From assembly GCF_002530675.1 (NCBI RefSeq), contig NZ_PCMX01000079.1:1-46493 (forward strand): a stretch of 46,493 bases of DNA. The letters run 5' to 3'. The DNA comes from Flavobacterium columnare NBRC 100251 = ATCC 23463 (GTDB lineage Bacteria > Bacteroidota > Bacteroidia > Flavobacteriales > Flavobacteriaceae). Shown one piece after another: positions 36,443 to 43,928 of this stretch. The position numbers were made by a program, and so were the translations under genes. The stretch's first letter is position 1. Each line of letters begins with the position of its first letter. Below the pieces are notes generated by a model. It made no database searches and was not told the origin of the DNA. It saw only the letters and a program-made list of their open reading frames with translations.

Positions 36443-36709
36443 ATGTCAGTTGATTCTAAAAATACGATGAAGAAGAGAGAACTAACTACATTAAAACGTA
36501 TTGAGATAATTCAGCGTTCAAGTAGTCTTTTGATGTGCTTTTTTAACAAAGGATTTAGAAGTTTTGATGCGTTCAAGGCGGTTATTCAAAACTATTACCC
36601 CGAAATACCAGAATCAAAAATATTTGATTTTTGGCATTTTAGGAATGTAAGTGAAGAAATCTGTGATAAAATAGAACTAGTTTTCGAGTTATTATTTAAT
36701 CGATCATAA
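36443..36709 (+). CDS. Unknown small protein divergent from the XRE regulator
   Basis: I do not recognise this 88-aa protein. It is basic at the N-terminus (NTMKKRELTTLKRIEIIQRS), mostly helical, with no signal peptide or membrane helix, and ends with an acidic helix (SEEICDKIELVFELLF). The FWHFRNVSEEICDKIE segment could be a recognition helix, which would make it a small DNA-binding or anti-repressor partner of the regulator. That is a guess from the layout. It starts 26 nt after the operator-like dyad, so it is likely the target of that control. Confidence 0.65.
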   Translation: MSVDSKNTMKKRELTTLKRIEIIQRSSSLLMCFFNKGFRSFDAFKAVIQNYYPEIPESKIFDFWHFRNVSEEICDKIELVFELLFNRS

Positions 36710-36985
36710 TTAGTAACGAGATAAACTAATTCAGCCTGTAATCTGTAAAAGAAGTTTTAAAAGCAAGCATCTTGCTAAGTAAAAAACGAAAGAATAAAGG
36801 CGTTTCAATTAAGAATAAGAAATAAATAAAAATCTTCTTCTTTGAAAATAAAACCGTAATAAATAAAAGAATACACTAAAATAACGAATGGAATATGAAG
36901 GTATTAAAGAAAATAAAGTAGAGCTAAAAGGTAAAACACTTGTTGGGACTATGAAGTGTATTCTGTATTAATATTTAAATTCTAT

Positions 36986-37093
36986 ATGAAATTTATAAAA
37001 AAAATAACTATGTGCAATAACTGTGTATTCTGGTTATTAATTGGAGTAGTACTAAACTTACTAGTTCAAGTTATTCTATATTTGATATTATGA
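36986..37093 (+). CDS. Possible small membrane peptide (35 aa)
   Basis: An ATG-started frame encodes a basic start (MKFIKKITMCNNC) followed by one hydrophobic helix (FWLLIGVVLNLLVQVILYLI). Small one-helix peptides of this form include type I toxins and membrane regulators, but random AT-rich DNA also yields such frames. There is no homology I recognise and no clear promoter. Confidence 0.25.
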   Translation: MKFIKKITMCNNCVFWLLIGVVLNLLVQVILYLIL

Positions 37094-37220
37094 TTGTATT
37101 TAAATAATATATTTTGAAATAAGCATAGATTTTGCTTTTGAATCGCTAATTAATAACGCCTAAAATAAAAAAATACGAATAGCTTTTCTGGCCTTTATGT
37201 ATTGTTGTTCGTTAAGCTTA

Positions 37221-37260
37221 AGTTTAGTTTTTTTTAGTTTTTTAGTTTTTTAGTTTTTAA
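37221..37260. repeat. Simple repeat AGTTTTTT
   Basis: Four to five imperfect units of AGTTTTTT in a gene-free AT-rich stretch (36710-37621) that holds nothing else I can support apart from the possible 35-aa peptide. Confidence 0.7.
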
Positions 37261-37621
37261 TTTTAGGTTTGCTAATGCGAGTTTGGAATGTATTATTTTA
37301 GGAATGTCTAGAGTTGATTGTTTTGTAGAAAGGAGAGTCTTAAATACTAAACTTGGTGGTTGGGAGTATTTTTTTTCTTCTATTTTCTTAATGAAAAGAC
37401 AAACTATTAAACAAAACTCAGGCATTCCTTTTTTGTTGTCAATCTTTTTTAATACTTTACTCCTAAAAAAAATATATTAAAAGATTTAGTAAGGATAACT
37501 CCAGGTTTAACTTAAATAATAAACCTTATAAAGAGTTTTTTTTCCTTCAATAACCAGTCATGAGTATTATCTAATCAAACTTTTAGGCTTGATTCTGGAA
37601 TGTTAGTAGAGATAAGGGGGT

Positions 37622-37667
37622 AAAAAAAAAGACCCACAGCTCTAAAATAGAATGATTTGTGAGTCTT
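37622..37667 (-). terminator. Terminator of the tRNA operon
   Basis: On the minus strand AAGACTCACA pairs with TGTGGGTCTT (one wobble) and is followed by a run of T. It lies 24 nt beyond the last tRNA-Arg. Confidence 0.8.
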
Positions 37668-37690
37668 GATAAAATAAAACATTTGCTTTG

Positions 37691-37764
37691 TGATCCAATC
37701 AGGATTCGAACCTGAGACCTACTGCTTAGAAGGCAGTTGCTCTATCCAGCTGAGCTATTGGACC
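37691..37764 (-). tRNA. tRNA-Arg (TCT), copy 1
   Basis: A complete cloverleaf: acceptor GGTCCAA/TTGGATC, D-arm GCTC/GAGC, anticodon stem ACTGC/GCAGT with loop CTTCTAA, and T-arm TCAGG/CCTGA. The anticodon is TCT. The 3' CCA is not encoded. Confidence 0.95.
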
Positions 37765-37791
37765 CTTTAGATAAAATCTAACTTTTCTTTG

Positions 37792-37866
37792 TCGGGGTGG
37801 CAGGATTCGAACCTGCGACCTCCTGGTCCCAAACCAGGCGCGATGACCGGGCTACGCTACACCCCG
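37792..37866 (-). tRNA. tRNA-Pro (TGG), copy 1
   Basis: Acceptor CGGGGTG/CACCCCG, anticodon stem CCTGG/CCAGG with loop TTTGGGA (anticodon TGG), T-arm GCAGG/CCTGC. The CCA end is not encoded. Confidence 0.95.
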
Positions 37867-37882
37867 AAAAGCTTTCTAAAAG

Positions 37883-37966
37883 CGGAGAGACAGGGATTCG
37901 AACCCTGGCATCGGTTACCCGATGACAGATTAGCAATCTGCTCCGTTACCACTCCGGCACCTCTCC
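37883..37966 (-). tRNA. tRNA-Ser (GCT), copy 1
   Basis: Acceptor GGAGAGG/TCTCTCC, anticodon loop TTGCTAA (anticodon GCT), the long variable arm of class II tRNAs (CATCGGGTAACCGATG) and T-arm CAGGG/CCCTG. Confidence 0.95.
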
Positions 37967-38016
37967 TTAGTTTTTAAATATTTTAATGAACTTTCGACCT
38001 ATTTAAGTCAATTTTG

Positions 38017-38090
38017 TGATCCAATCAGGATTCGAACCTGAGACCTACTGCTTAGAAGGCAGTTGCTCTATCCAGCTGAGCTATTGGACC
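38017..38090 (-). tRNA. tRNA-Arg (TCT), copy 2
   Basis: Identical to the copy at 37691-37764, anticodon TCT. Confidence 0.95.
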
Positions 38091-38117
38091 CTTTAGATAA
38101 AATCTAACTTTTCTTTG

Positions 38118-38192
38118 TCGGGGTGGCAGGATTCGAACCTGCGACCTCCTGGTCCCAAACCAGGCGCGATGACCGGGCTACGCTACACCCCG
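38118..38192 (-). tRNA. tRNA-Pro (TGG), copy 2
   Basis: Identical to the copy at 37792-37866, anticodon TGG. Confidence 0.95.
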
Positions 38193-38208
38193 AAAAGCTT
38201 TCTAAAAG

Positions 38209-38292
38209 CGGAGAGACAGGGATTCGAACCCTGGCATCGGTTACCCGATGACAGATTAGCAATCTGCTCCGTTACCACTCCGGCACCTCTCC
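38209..38292 (-). tRNA. tRNA-Ser (GCT), copy 2
   Basis: Identical to the copy at 37883-37966, anticodon GCT. This is the promoter-proximal tRNA of the six. Confidence 0.95.
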
Positions 38293-38331
38293 AACGATTT
38301 TTATAAGAACTTTTATTTCGTTTTGCGGTTG

Positions 38332-38361
38332 CAAAGATATAATAAGATTGTGTTTTTACAA
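38332..38361 (-). promoter_or_regulatory. Promoter of the tRNA operon
   Basis: Read on the minus strand, TTG (38359-38361), a 19-nt spacer and TATCTTTG (38332-38339) form an exact Bacteroidota promoter, 40 nt before the first tRNA-Ser. All six tRNAs probably form one transcript. Confidence 0.75.
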
Positions 38362-38670
38362 GTATTTATTCGTTTTTTTTTAAAAAAAAACGAAGACTAT
38401 TGGATTTAGAAACATAACGTCTTAAACATGAAATGTTTAGTTCTAGTAAAAAATGTTAGCAATCTTTTAGTTTTATACTCCCAACAGAAAGTAAGGTTAA
38501 AAATAAACGAAATCAAAAAATAAGAACACTCATCATAAAAGAAATTAAAATCCAAGAAGATAAAACAAAAATTACTCCTAAGTTTCTTATGTGAATAATC
38601 ATTAAAAGAGTTTATTATTTCTATTTTAAATTAGTATTTTCGCACAAACTAATTTAGAAAATTATTCGTA
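38362..38670. other. Spacer before the thiolase gene, nothing seen
   Basis: AT-rich, with no supportable gene or repeat. A weak -7-like TATTTTCG lies about 30 nt before the thiolase ATG. Confidence 0.5.
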
Positions 38671-39846
38671 ATGAAAAAAGTGGTTATAGTATCAGCTGCC
38701 CGTACACCAATAGGAAGTTTCATGGGGGCTTTATCAACGGTTACAGCTCCACAACTAGGTGCTGTTGCTATTAAAGGTGCTTTAAATAAGATAAATTTAG
38801 ATCCAGCCTTAGTAAATGAGGTATATATGGGAAATGTTATTCAAGCAGGAGTAGGACAAGCCCCAGCTAGACAAGCAGCATTATTTGCAGGACTTACAAA
38901 TGAGGTTCCTTGTACTACTGTAAACAAAGTATGTGCATCAGGTATGAAAGCGGTTATGATGGGAGCACAAGCCATTATGTGTGGTGATGCAGATATTATT
39001 GTGGCAGGAGGAATGGAAAATATGTCGTTAATTCCTCATTATGTACACATGCGCAATGGTGTAAAATTTGGTCCTACCACATTTATAGATGGAATGCAAA
39101 AAGATGGATTAACAGACGCTTACGATAATAATGCTATGGGAGTATGTGCAGACTTATGCGCAACAGAACACAATATTACCCGTGAAGAACAAGACCATTT
39201 TGCGATCCAATCCTATCAAAGATCAGCCTCTGCTTGGGAGGCAGGAAAATTTGATAACGAAATTATTCCCGTTACAATTCCTCAAAGAAAAGGAGAACCC
39301 ATTGTAGTCTCTAAAGATGAAGAATATACAAATGTAAAACTAGATAAAATCCCAGCATTAAACCCTGTATTCACAAAAGAAGGAACCGTTACAGCTGCAA
39401 ACGCTTCAACAATTAACGATGGAGCGGCCGCATTAGTTTTAATGAGCGAAGAAAAAGCAAATGAATTAGGATTAAAACCATTAGCCTATATCAAAGGATA
39501 TGCGGATGCCGCACAAGAACCTAAATGGTTTACAACAGCCCCAGCTAAAGCATTACCATTAGCCTTAGCCAAAGCAGGTCTAACCTTAGATCAAGTAGAC
39601 TTTTTTGAATTTAACGAAGCTTTTTCAGTAGTAGGATTAGCAAATGCTAAAATACTAGGATTAGATAATCAAAAAGTAAACATAAATGGAGGAGCCGTTT
39701 CATTAGGTCATCCATTAGGATGTTCTGGCGCTAGAATCATTGTTACTTTATTGAACGTATTAGAGCAAAACAATGCAAAAATAGGAGCAGCAGCCATTTG
39801 TAACGGTGGAGGAGGAGCCTCTGCTATTGTAATAGAAAAAATCTAA
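38671..39846 (+). CDS. Acetyl-CoA C-acyltransferase (thiolase)
   Basis: This 391-aa thiolase joins or splits acetyl-CoA units in fatty-acid breakdown or acetoacetyl-CoA formation. The active-site Cys is in VNKVCASGMKAV near residue 90. The second set, GGAVSLGHPLGCSGARI near residue 350 and the final CNGGGGASAIVIE, supplies the catalytic His and Cys. The start VVIVSAARTPIGSF is also typical. The sequence cannot settle whether synthesis or breakdown is preferred. The enzyme could work with the acyl-CoA dehydrogenase elsewhere in this window, but they are not in one operon. Confidence 0.95.
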   Translation: MKKVVIVSAARTPIGSFMGALSTVTAPQLGAVAIKGALNKINLDPALVNEVYMGNVIQAGVGQAPARQAALFAGLTNEVPCTTVNKVCASGMKAVMMGAQAIMCGDADIIVAGGMENMSLIPHYVHMRNGVKFGPTTFIDGMQKDGLTDAYDNNAMGVCADLCATEHNITREEQDHFAIQSYQRSASAWEAGKFDNEIIPVTIPQRKGEPIVVSKDEEYTNVKLDKIPALNPVFTKEGTVTAANASTINDGAAALVLMSEEKANELGLKPLAYIKGYADAAQEPKWFTTAPAKALPLALAKAGLTLDQVDFFEFNEAFSVVGLANAKILGLDNQKVNINGGAVSLGHPLGCSGARIIVTLLNVLEQNNAKIGAAAICNGGGGASAIVIEKI

Positions 39847-39859
39847 TAATAAAATCCCT

Positions 39860-39906
39860 ATGAGTTATGAGCAAAGTCCTTAAAAAAGGATTTTTTCATA
39901 ACTCAT
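39860..39906 (+). terminator. Large hairpin after the thiolase gene
   Basis: ATGAGTTATGA (39860-39870) and TCATAACTCAT (39896-39906) are perfect 11-bp inverted repeats around a smaller GTCCTT/AAGGAT hairpin followed by T6. The inner hairpin with its T-run can act as a terminator. Confidence 0.6.
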
Positions 39907-39930
39907 AATTTAAAAAATAGAATACATAAA

Positions 39931-40692
39931 ATGTTTGGCATTTGTAATTTAGCTAATATTCCTTTACGTTTTGAACCCAGTGATCGCAGTGAACTCGTTT
40001 CACAAGTTTTATTTGGTGAGCATTTTCAGATACTAGAAGAAACCCCAAAATGGTCTAAAATAAAATTAGCCTTTGATGCGTATGAAGGATGGGTAGACAA
40101 TAAACAATTTAAACCTATAACAGCTCAAACCTATCAAATACTTGAAAACTCGGATTTACTACTAAATGGCGATTTTATAGAATATGTTACATCTTCTGAA
40201 AAGGGACTAATGTCTATTCCGCTTGGAGCCTCTCTACGTTTTTTAGATCTGCCGACCATAAATACAGAAAACTATCATTTTGAAGGATTAAAAGTAACAG
40301 GACAAAAATCAAAAGCCGAAATTATTAATACAGCCTTTATGTACTTACACAGTCCCTACTTATGGGGAGGGAAAACACCCTTTGGAATAGATTGTTCCGG
40401 TTTCACTCAAATGGTATATAAATTAAACGGCTATAAACTACTCAGAGATGCTTCCCAACAAGCCGCACAAGGTGATGCTCTAAGTTTTATAGAAGAAAGC
40501 GAACCAGGTGATTTAGCCTTTTTTGACAACGAAGATGGCAATATTATTCATGTAGGAATCATAATGGAAAACAATTATATCATACATGCCAGTGGAAAAG
40601 TTAGGATAGATCGCTTAGACCATTTAGGAATATACAATGCCGAACAAAATAAACATACACACAAATTAAGAGTGATAAAAAAAATTATCTAA
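39931..40692 (+). CDS. NlpC/P60 family (C40) cell-wall peptidase
   Basis: This 253-aa protein has N-terminal SH3-like parts (about residues 1-120, with LANIPLRFEPSDRSELVSQVLFG and EGWVDNKQF) and a C-terminal NlpC/P60 domain. The catalytic Cys is in FGIDCSGFTQMVY near residue 155 and the His in IIHVGIIM near residue 208, followed by IIHASG. It likely cuts peptide cross-links of peptidoglycan. No signal peptide is visible, so it may act in the cytoplasm on recycled muropeptides, as some Bacteroidota homologues of this kind do. Confidence 0.9.
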   Translation: MFGICNLANIPLRFEPSDRSELVSQVLFGEHFQILEETPKWSKIKLAFDAYEGWVDNKQFKPITAQTYQILENSDLLLNGDFIEYVTSSEKGLMSIPLGASLRFLDLPTINTENYHFEGLKVTGQKSKAEIINTAFMYLHSPYLWGGKTPFGIDCSGFTQMVYKLNGYKLLRDASQQAAQGDALSFIEESEPGDLAFFDNEDGNIIHVGIIMENNYIIHASGKVRIDRLDHLGIYNAEQNKHTHKLRVIKKII

Positions 40693-40744
40693 TTCATCTT
40701 TTTTAATAGATCATTAGCATTCATTTATTCTTAAAAAATATAGT

Positions 40745-40752
40745 TAACTTTG
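40745..40752 (+). promoter_or_regulatory. -7 box for mnmE
   Basis: TAACTTTG matches TAnnTTTG, 23 nt before the mnmE ATG. A -33 TTG is not obvious. Confidence 0.5.
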
Positions 40753-40775
40753 CCACTAAATTTTTTAAGACATCC

Positions 40776-42164
40776 ATGAATCAAGACACTATTGTAGCGC
40801 TTGCTACTCCATCAGGAGCGGGAGCCATAGCTGTAATCCGTATTTCAGGTAAAGAGGCAATTGTTAAAGCACAACAAGTTTTTAAATCCATTAAAAAGAA
40901 AGACTTAGCCAAACAAAAATCCCATACGCTACATTTAGGACATATTGTAGATGGAGATAAAATTCTAGATCAAGTCCTTCTTTCCTTATTCAAAGGCCCC
41001 AACTCCTACACGGGCGAAGATACCGTAGAAATTTCCTGCCACGGCTCTACATTCATACAACAGCAAATCATCCAGCTCCTACTTCGCAAAGGCGCTCGAA
41101 TGGCACAAGCAGGCGAATTTACTCTGCGCTCTTTCCTAAACGGAAAAATGGACCTTTCACAGGCCGAAGCCGTAGCCGACTTGATTGCCTCGGACAACGA
41201 AGCCAGTCATCAAATTGCCATGCAACAAATGCGTGGCGGCTTTAGCAACGAATTAGCAAAACTACGCGAGGAATTATTAAACTTCGCTTCCTTAATTGAA
41301 TTGGAATTGGATTTTGCCGAAGAAGACGTAGAATTTGCCGATAGAAGTCAATTTATAGATTTATTAAACCGCATCGAATTTGTTTTAAAACGCTTAATCG
41401 ACTCCTTTGCTGTAGGTAACGTGATTAAAAACGGAATCCCCGTAGCCATTGTAGGCGAACCTAATGTGGGCAAATCGACCCTATTAAATGCCCTATTAAA
41501 CGAAGAACGCGCCATAGTATCAGACATTGCCGGTACCACACGCGATACCATCGAAGACGAACTAGTCATCAACGGCATAGGCTTTCGTTTTATAGACACC
41601 GCAGGCATACGCGAAACAAAAGATGTCGTAGAAAGCATAGGAATCCAAAAAACCTTTGAAAAAATCGAACAAGCGCAAGTGGTTCTATTTTTAGTTGACA
41701 GTTCACCGCTAATAGTCAACAGTTTAGATTCACTTAAAAATGAAATAGAACAAATTAAAAACAAATACCCTCAAAAAACGTTACTGACAATTTTCAATAA
41801 AATGGATTTGATGCCAACCGAATTAATGTCAAACATCAAATCTCAAATTTCAAATTGTTTATTCATTTCTGCAAAACAAAAAATAGGTATCGATGAGTTA
41901 AAAAACACCCTATTATCCTTTGTAAACACAGGTGCCCTGCGCAACAACGAAACGATTATAACCAATACCCGTCATTACGATTCGTTACTCAAAGCCCTAG
42001 AAGAAATTCAAAAAGTACAATGGGGCATGCAACAAGGTTTGCCTTCAGATTTGATGGCCATAGATATTCGCCAAGCCCTATACTATTTTGGAGAAATTAC
42101 AGGTGAAGTCACTAACGATGAGTTGTTAGGCAATATCTTTGCAAACTTTTGTATTGGCAAGTAA
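40776..42164 (+). CDS. mnmE: tRNA uridine-5-carboxymethylaminomethyl modification GTPase MnmE
   Basis: MnmE works with MnmG to modify the wobble uridine of several tRNAs. The 462-aa protein has the formyl-tetrahydrofolate-binding N-domain (ALATPSGAGAIAVIRISG), a helical middle, the GTPase domain with P-loop GEPNVGKST near residue 227, the GTTRDT switch and NKMD, and the conserved C-terminal FCIGK with the catalytic Cys. Between about 40980 and 41660 the gene uses many C-ending codons and is GC-richer than its ends (by hand, 33 of 60 bases are G or C in 41161-41220, against 20 of 60 in 41761-41820). Its last 19 codons are repeated downstream, marking an attachment site. Confidence 0.97.
   Translation: MNQDTIVALATPSGAGAIAVIRISGKEAIVKAQQVFKSIKKKDLAKQKSHTLHLGHIVDGDKILDQVLLSLFKGPNSYTGEDTVEISCHGSTFIQQQIIQLLLRKGARMAQAGEFTLRSFLNGKMDLSQAEAVADLIASDNEASHQIAMQQMRGGFSNELAKLREELLNFASLIELELDFAEEDVEFADRSQFIDLLNRIEFVLKRLIDSFAVGNVIKNGIPVAIVGEPNVGKSTLLNALLNEERAIVSDIAGTTRDTIEDELVINGIGFRFIDTAGIRETKDVVESIGIQKTFEKIEQAQVVLFLVDSSPLIVNSLDSLKNEIEQIKNKYPQKTLLTIFNKMDLMPTELMSNIKSQISNCLFISAKQKIGIDELKNTLLSFVNTGALRNNETIITNTRHYDSLLKALEEIQKVQWGMQQGLPSDLMAIDIRQALYYFGEITGEVTNDELLGNIFANFCIGK
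42108..42164 (+). repeat. mnmE 3' end, attachment-site-like repeat copy 1 (in the gene)
   Basis: The last 57 bp of mnmE encode VTNDELLGNIFANFCIGK and stop. The terminal 18 bp, TTTTGTATTGGCAAGTAA (42147-42164), are the putative core. Copies follow at 42779 and 43929. Confidence 0.85.
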
Positions 42165-42228
42165 GTAATCCTTCTCGTTTCATACTAAAGTAGTATTTTG
42201 TAATGCAAAAGAGTTAAAATAAAAATGG

Positions 42229-42236
42229 TAAATTTG
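42229..42236 (+). promoter_or_regulatory. Possible -7 box of the toxin-antitoxin pair
   Basis: TAAATTTG matches TAnnTTTG, 22 nt before the antitoxin ATG. No -33 element at the usual spacing was found. Confidence 0.4.
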
Positions 42237-42258
42237 TTTAGACAAAAATCAAGTAATT

Positions 42259-42483
42259 ATGGATTTAGCAGCAAGAAAATATAATTTCATTCAAGAGTTA
42301 AGCTCTATTGACGAAAATCTATTAGAAAAACTTGAACTATTTCTAAAAACAAATCAAAAAGATTGGTTTGACGAACTATCTATTGAAGAACAAAAAGAAA
42401 TTGAAATTGGTCTTAAACAAGCCGATAATAATGAACTCACGGCACACACAGAAGTAATGAATAAATTTAAAAAATGGCATTAA
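42259..42483 (+). CDS. Putative antitoxin of a ParE/RelE-type pair
   Basis: This 74-aa acidic helical protein has the segment WFDELSIEEQKEIEIGLKQA followed by an amphipathic tail ending FKKWH. That DELxxEExxEIExGLxQA signature is common in small Bacteroidota antitoxins paired with ParE/RelE toxins. The DNA-binding fold is not clear from the sequence. Its stop codon overlaps the toxin start by 10 nt, a strong sign of translational coupling. It lies between copies 1 and 2 of the mnmE-end repeat. Confidence 0.82.
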   Translation: MDLAARKYNFIQELSSIDENLLEKLELFLKTNQKDWFDELSIEEQKEIEIGLKQADNNELTAHTEVMNKFKKWH

Positions 42484-42767
42484 AAATTTATTGGACATTA
42501 CAAGCCGAAAAAGGGCTAGAAAACGTATTAGATTACTTAGAAAGTAACTGGACAATAAATGAAATAATTCAATTAGAAGAAAATATAAATCAGGTTATTC
42601 GTCAAATCATTATTCATCCAAAATTATTTCCCAATTCTTCTAAAAATAAAAATGTACACAAAGCCATTATAGACAAGAATAATTATATGGTATATAGAGT
42701 AAACAAGAGTAAGAAATCTATTGAAATAATTACCTTTAAAAGTACCAAACAAAAACCTGAAAAATAA
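42474..42767 (+). CDS. Type II toxin of the RelE/ParE family
   Basis: This 97-aa protein starts inside the antitoxin gene. It has the RelE/ParE opening (KIYWTLQAEKGLENVLDYLE), a middle IIIHPKLFPNSSKNKNVHKAIIDKNNYMVYRV and a closing strand with IEIITFKSTKQKP. ParE-type toxins poison gyrase and RelE types cut mRNA; the extended N-terminal helices and lack of clear RelE catalytic residues lean towards ParE. It is the last gene before the second mnmE-end repeat, whose first base comes 12 nt after its stop. Confidence 0.88.
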   Translation: MALKIYWTLQAEKGLENVLDYLESNWTINEIIQLEENINQVIRQIIIHPKLFPNSSKNKNVHKAIIDKNNYMVYRVNKSKKSIEIITFKSTKQKPEK

Positions 42768-42778
42768 AAGTTTTATTG

Positions 42779-42835
42779 GTAACTAACGATGAATTGTTAG
42801 GCAATATCTTTGCAAACTTTTGTATTGGGAAATAA
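42779..42835 (+). repeat. mnmE 3' end, attachment-site-like repeat copy 2
   Basis: A 57-bp copy of the mnmE end that matches at 53 of 57 positions. All four differences are in third codon positions and keep the amino acids: GTC/GTA, GAG/GAA, GGC/GGG and AAG/AAA. Its core is TTTTGTATTGGGAAATAA (42818-42835). It is not attached to any open frame here. Confidence 0.88.
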
Positions 42836-42853
42836 TAACATTTATTACCTTTG
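42825..42853 (+). promoter_or_regulatory. Promoter of the Fic gene, overlapping repeat copy 2
   Basis: TTG (42825-42827) inside the repeat core, an 18-nt spacer and TACCTTTG (42846-42853) form a good promoter. Immediately after it, GATACTATCA occurs twice (42853-42862 and 42866-42875) and may be an operator. Confidence 0.55.
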
Positions 42854-42874
42854 ATACTATCAAATGATACTATC

Positions 42875-43837
42875 ATGTATAAACCACCCTATCAAATTAC
42901 ATCCGAAATTTTAAAATTAATTACTTCAATATCAGAACGAATTGGAGCCATTAACGCAACCCATTTATACAAACCCGCCACAGAATTACGAAAGAAAAAC
43001 CGTATCAAAACTATTCAGTCTTCTTTAGAAATTGAAGGGAATACCCTTACAGAAGAACAAATAACCTCTTTATTAGAAAACAAAAGAGTTTTAGCACCTC
43101 AAAAGGATATTTTAGAAGTACAAAATGCTATAAAAGTATATGACCAACTCAAAACATTTAATCCGTTAAAATTAAAAGACCTAGAAAAAGCGCATCAAAT
43201 AGTAATGGAAGGCTTGATTGAGCAAGCTGGTAAATTAAGAACAACTAATGTTGGGATTGTAAAAGGTTCAAAAGTCGAACATATTGCTCCAAGTGGAAAA
43301 ATGGTAAACCAATTGATGAAAGACCTATTTGAATATCTTAATAAAGACAATGATTTAATCTTAATCAAAAGTTGCGTATTTCACTATGAATTTGAGTTTA
43401 TACATCCGTTTATTGATGGTAATGGAAGAATGGGAAGATTATGGCAAACTTTGTTACTGATGCAACAATATCCCGTTTTTGAGTATTTACCTGTTGAAGC
43501 CTTAATAAAAGATAATCAAGCAGAATATTATGCTGTCTTATCGAAATCAGATAAAATAGGAAGTTCTACGCCTTTTATTGAGTTTATGCTTAACATACTC
43601 CTGCAAGCCTTAGACAACCTTCTTAAAACGCAAAATAATAACTTAACAGCCATAGACCGAATTAACCTCTTCAAAGAAATTATTAAATCGAATCCATTTA
43701 GTAGAAAAGACTATCTAATACACTTCAAAGAAATAAGTGAAGCAACCGCTAGTAGAGACTTAAAATGGGGAGTCGAAAATACTATTTTAATTAAATCTGG
43801 AGATAAAAGGCTTACAACTTATAGCTACACTTCTTGA
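42875..43837 (+). CDS. Fic family protein
   Basis: Fic enzymes transfer AMP or a related group to target proteins. This 320-aa protein (from the ATG at 42875; an upstream TTG start is unlikely) has the active-site loop HPFIDGNGRMGR near residue 187, the full HxFx(D/E)GNGRxxR motif. An inhibitory helix, SSLEIEGNT near residue 51, matches (S/T)xxxE(G/N), placed N-terminal to the Fic core, which is the class II auto-inhibited arrangement. The tail (SRKDYLIHFKEISEATASRD) resembles the winged-helix domain of the long Fic regulators. It is alone between repeat copies 2 and 3. Confidence 0.93.
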   Translation: MYKPPYQITSEILKLITSISERIGAINATHLYKPATELRKKNRIKTIQSSLEIEGNTLTEEQITSLLENKRVLAPQKDILEVQNAIKVYDQLKTFNPLKLKDLEKAHQIVMEGLIEQAGKLRTTNVGIVKGSKVEHIAPSGKMVNQLMKDLFEYLNKDNDLILIKSCVFHYEFEFIHPFIDGNGRMGRLWQTLLLMQQYPVFEYLPVEALIKDNQAEYYAVLSKSDKIGSSTPFIEFMLNILLQALDNLLKTQNNNLTAIDRINLFKEIIKSNPFSRKDYLIHFKEISEATASRDLKWGVENTILIKSGDKRLTTYSYTS

Positions 43838-43928
43838 TTTTAGTTTACTTTATTTTGCTTTAAATTTTATTATTTTGCAACGTTTTTAAAACTAAAAACG
43901 TATTAACCCTTATAAATAAACACTTTTA

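Larger units (their letters stand above)
37687..38292. repeat. Perfect tandem duplication of the Arg-Pro-Ser tRNA block
   Basis: The 280-bp block 37687-37966 reappears at 38013-38292, offset 326 bp. I compared them by eye and found no difference, including in the non-coding spacers. The 46-bp linker between the copies differs from the flank on the other side, so the unit is bounded by the tRNA block itself. Confidence 0.92.

Noticed and set aside
37234..37480. Overlapping small frames on both strands
   Set aside because: They lie in AT-rich simple-sequence DNA and show no start context, family pattern or neighbour logic.
35202..37690. A prophage or integrative element attached to the tRNA cluster
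   Set aside because: No integrase, no structural genes, and no partial copy of a tRNA 3' end was found in this stretch.
37789..38306. Two open frames encoding SGWQDSNLRPPGPKPGAMT-type proteins
   Set aside because: They run across the tRNA-Pro and tRNA-Ser genes on the opposite strand; this is a well-known false protein caused by tRNA sequence.
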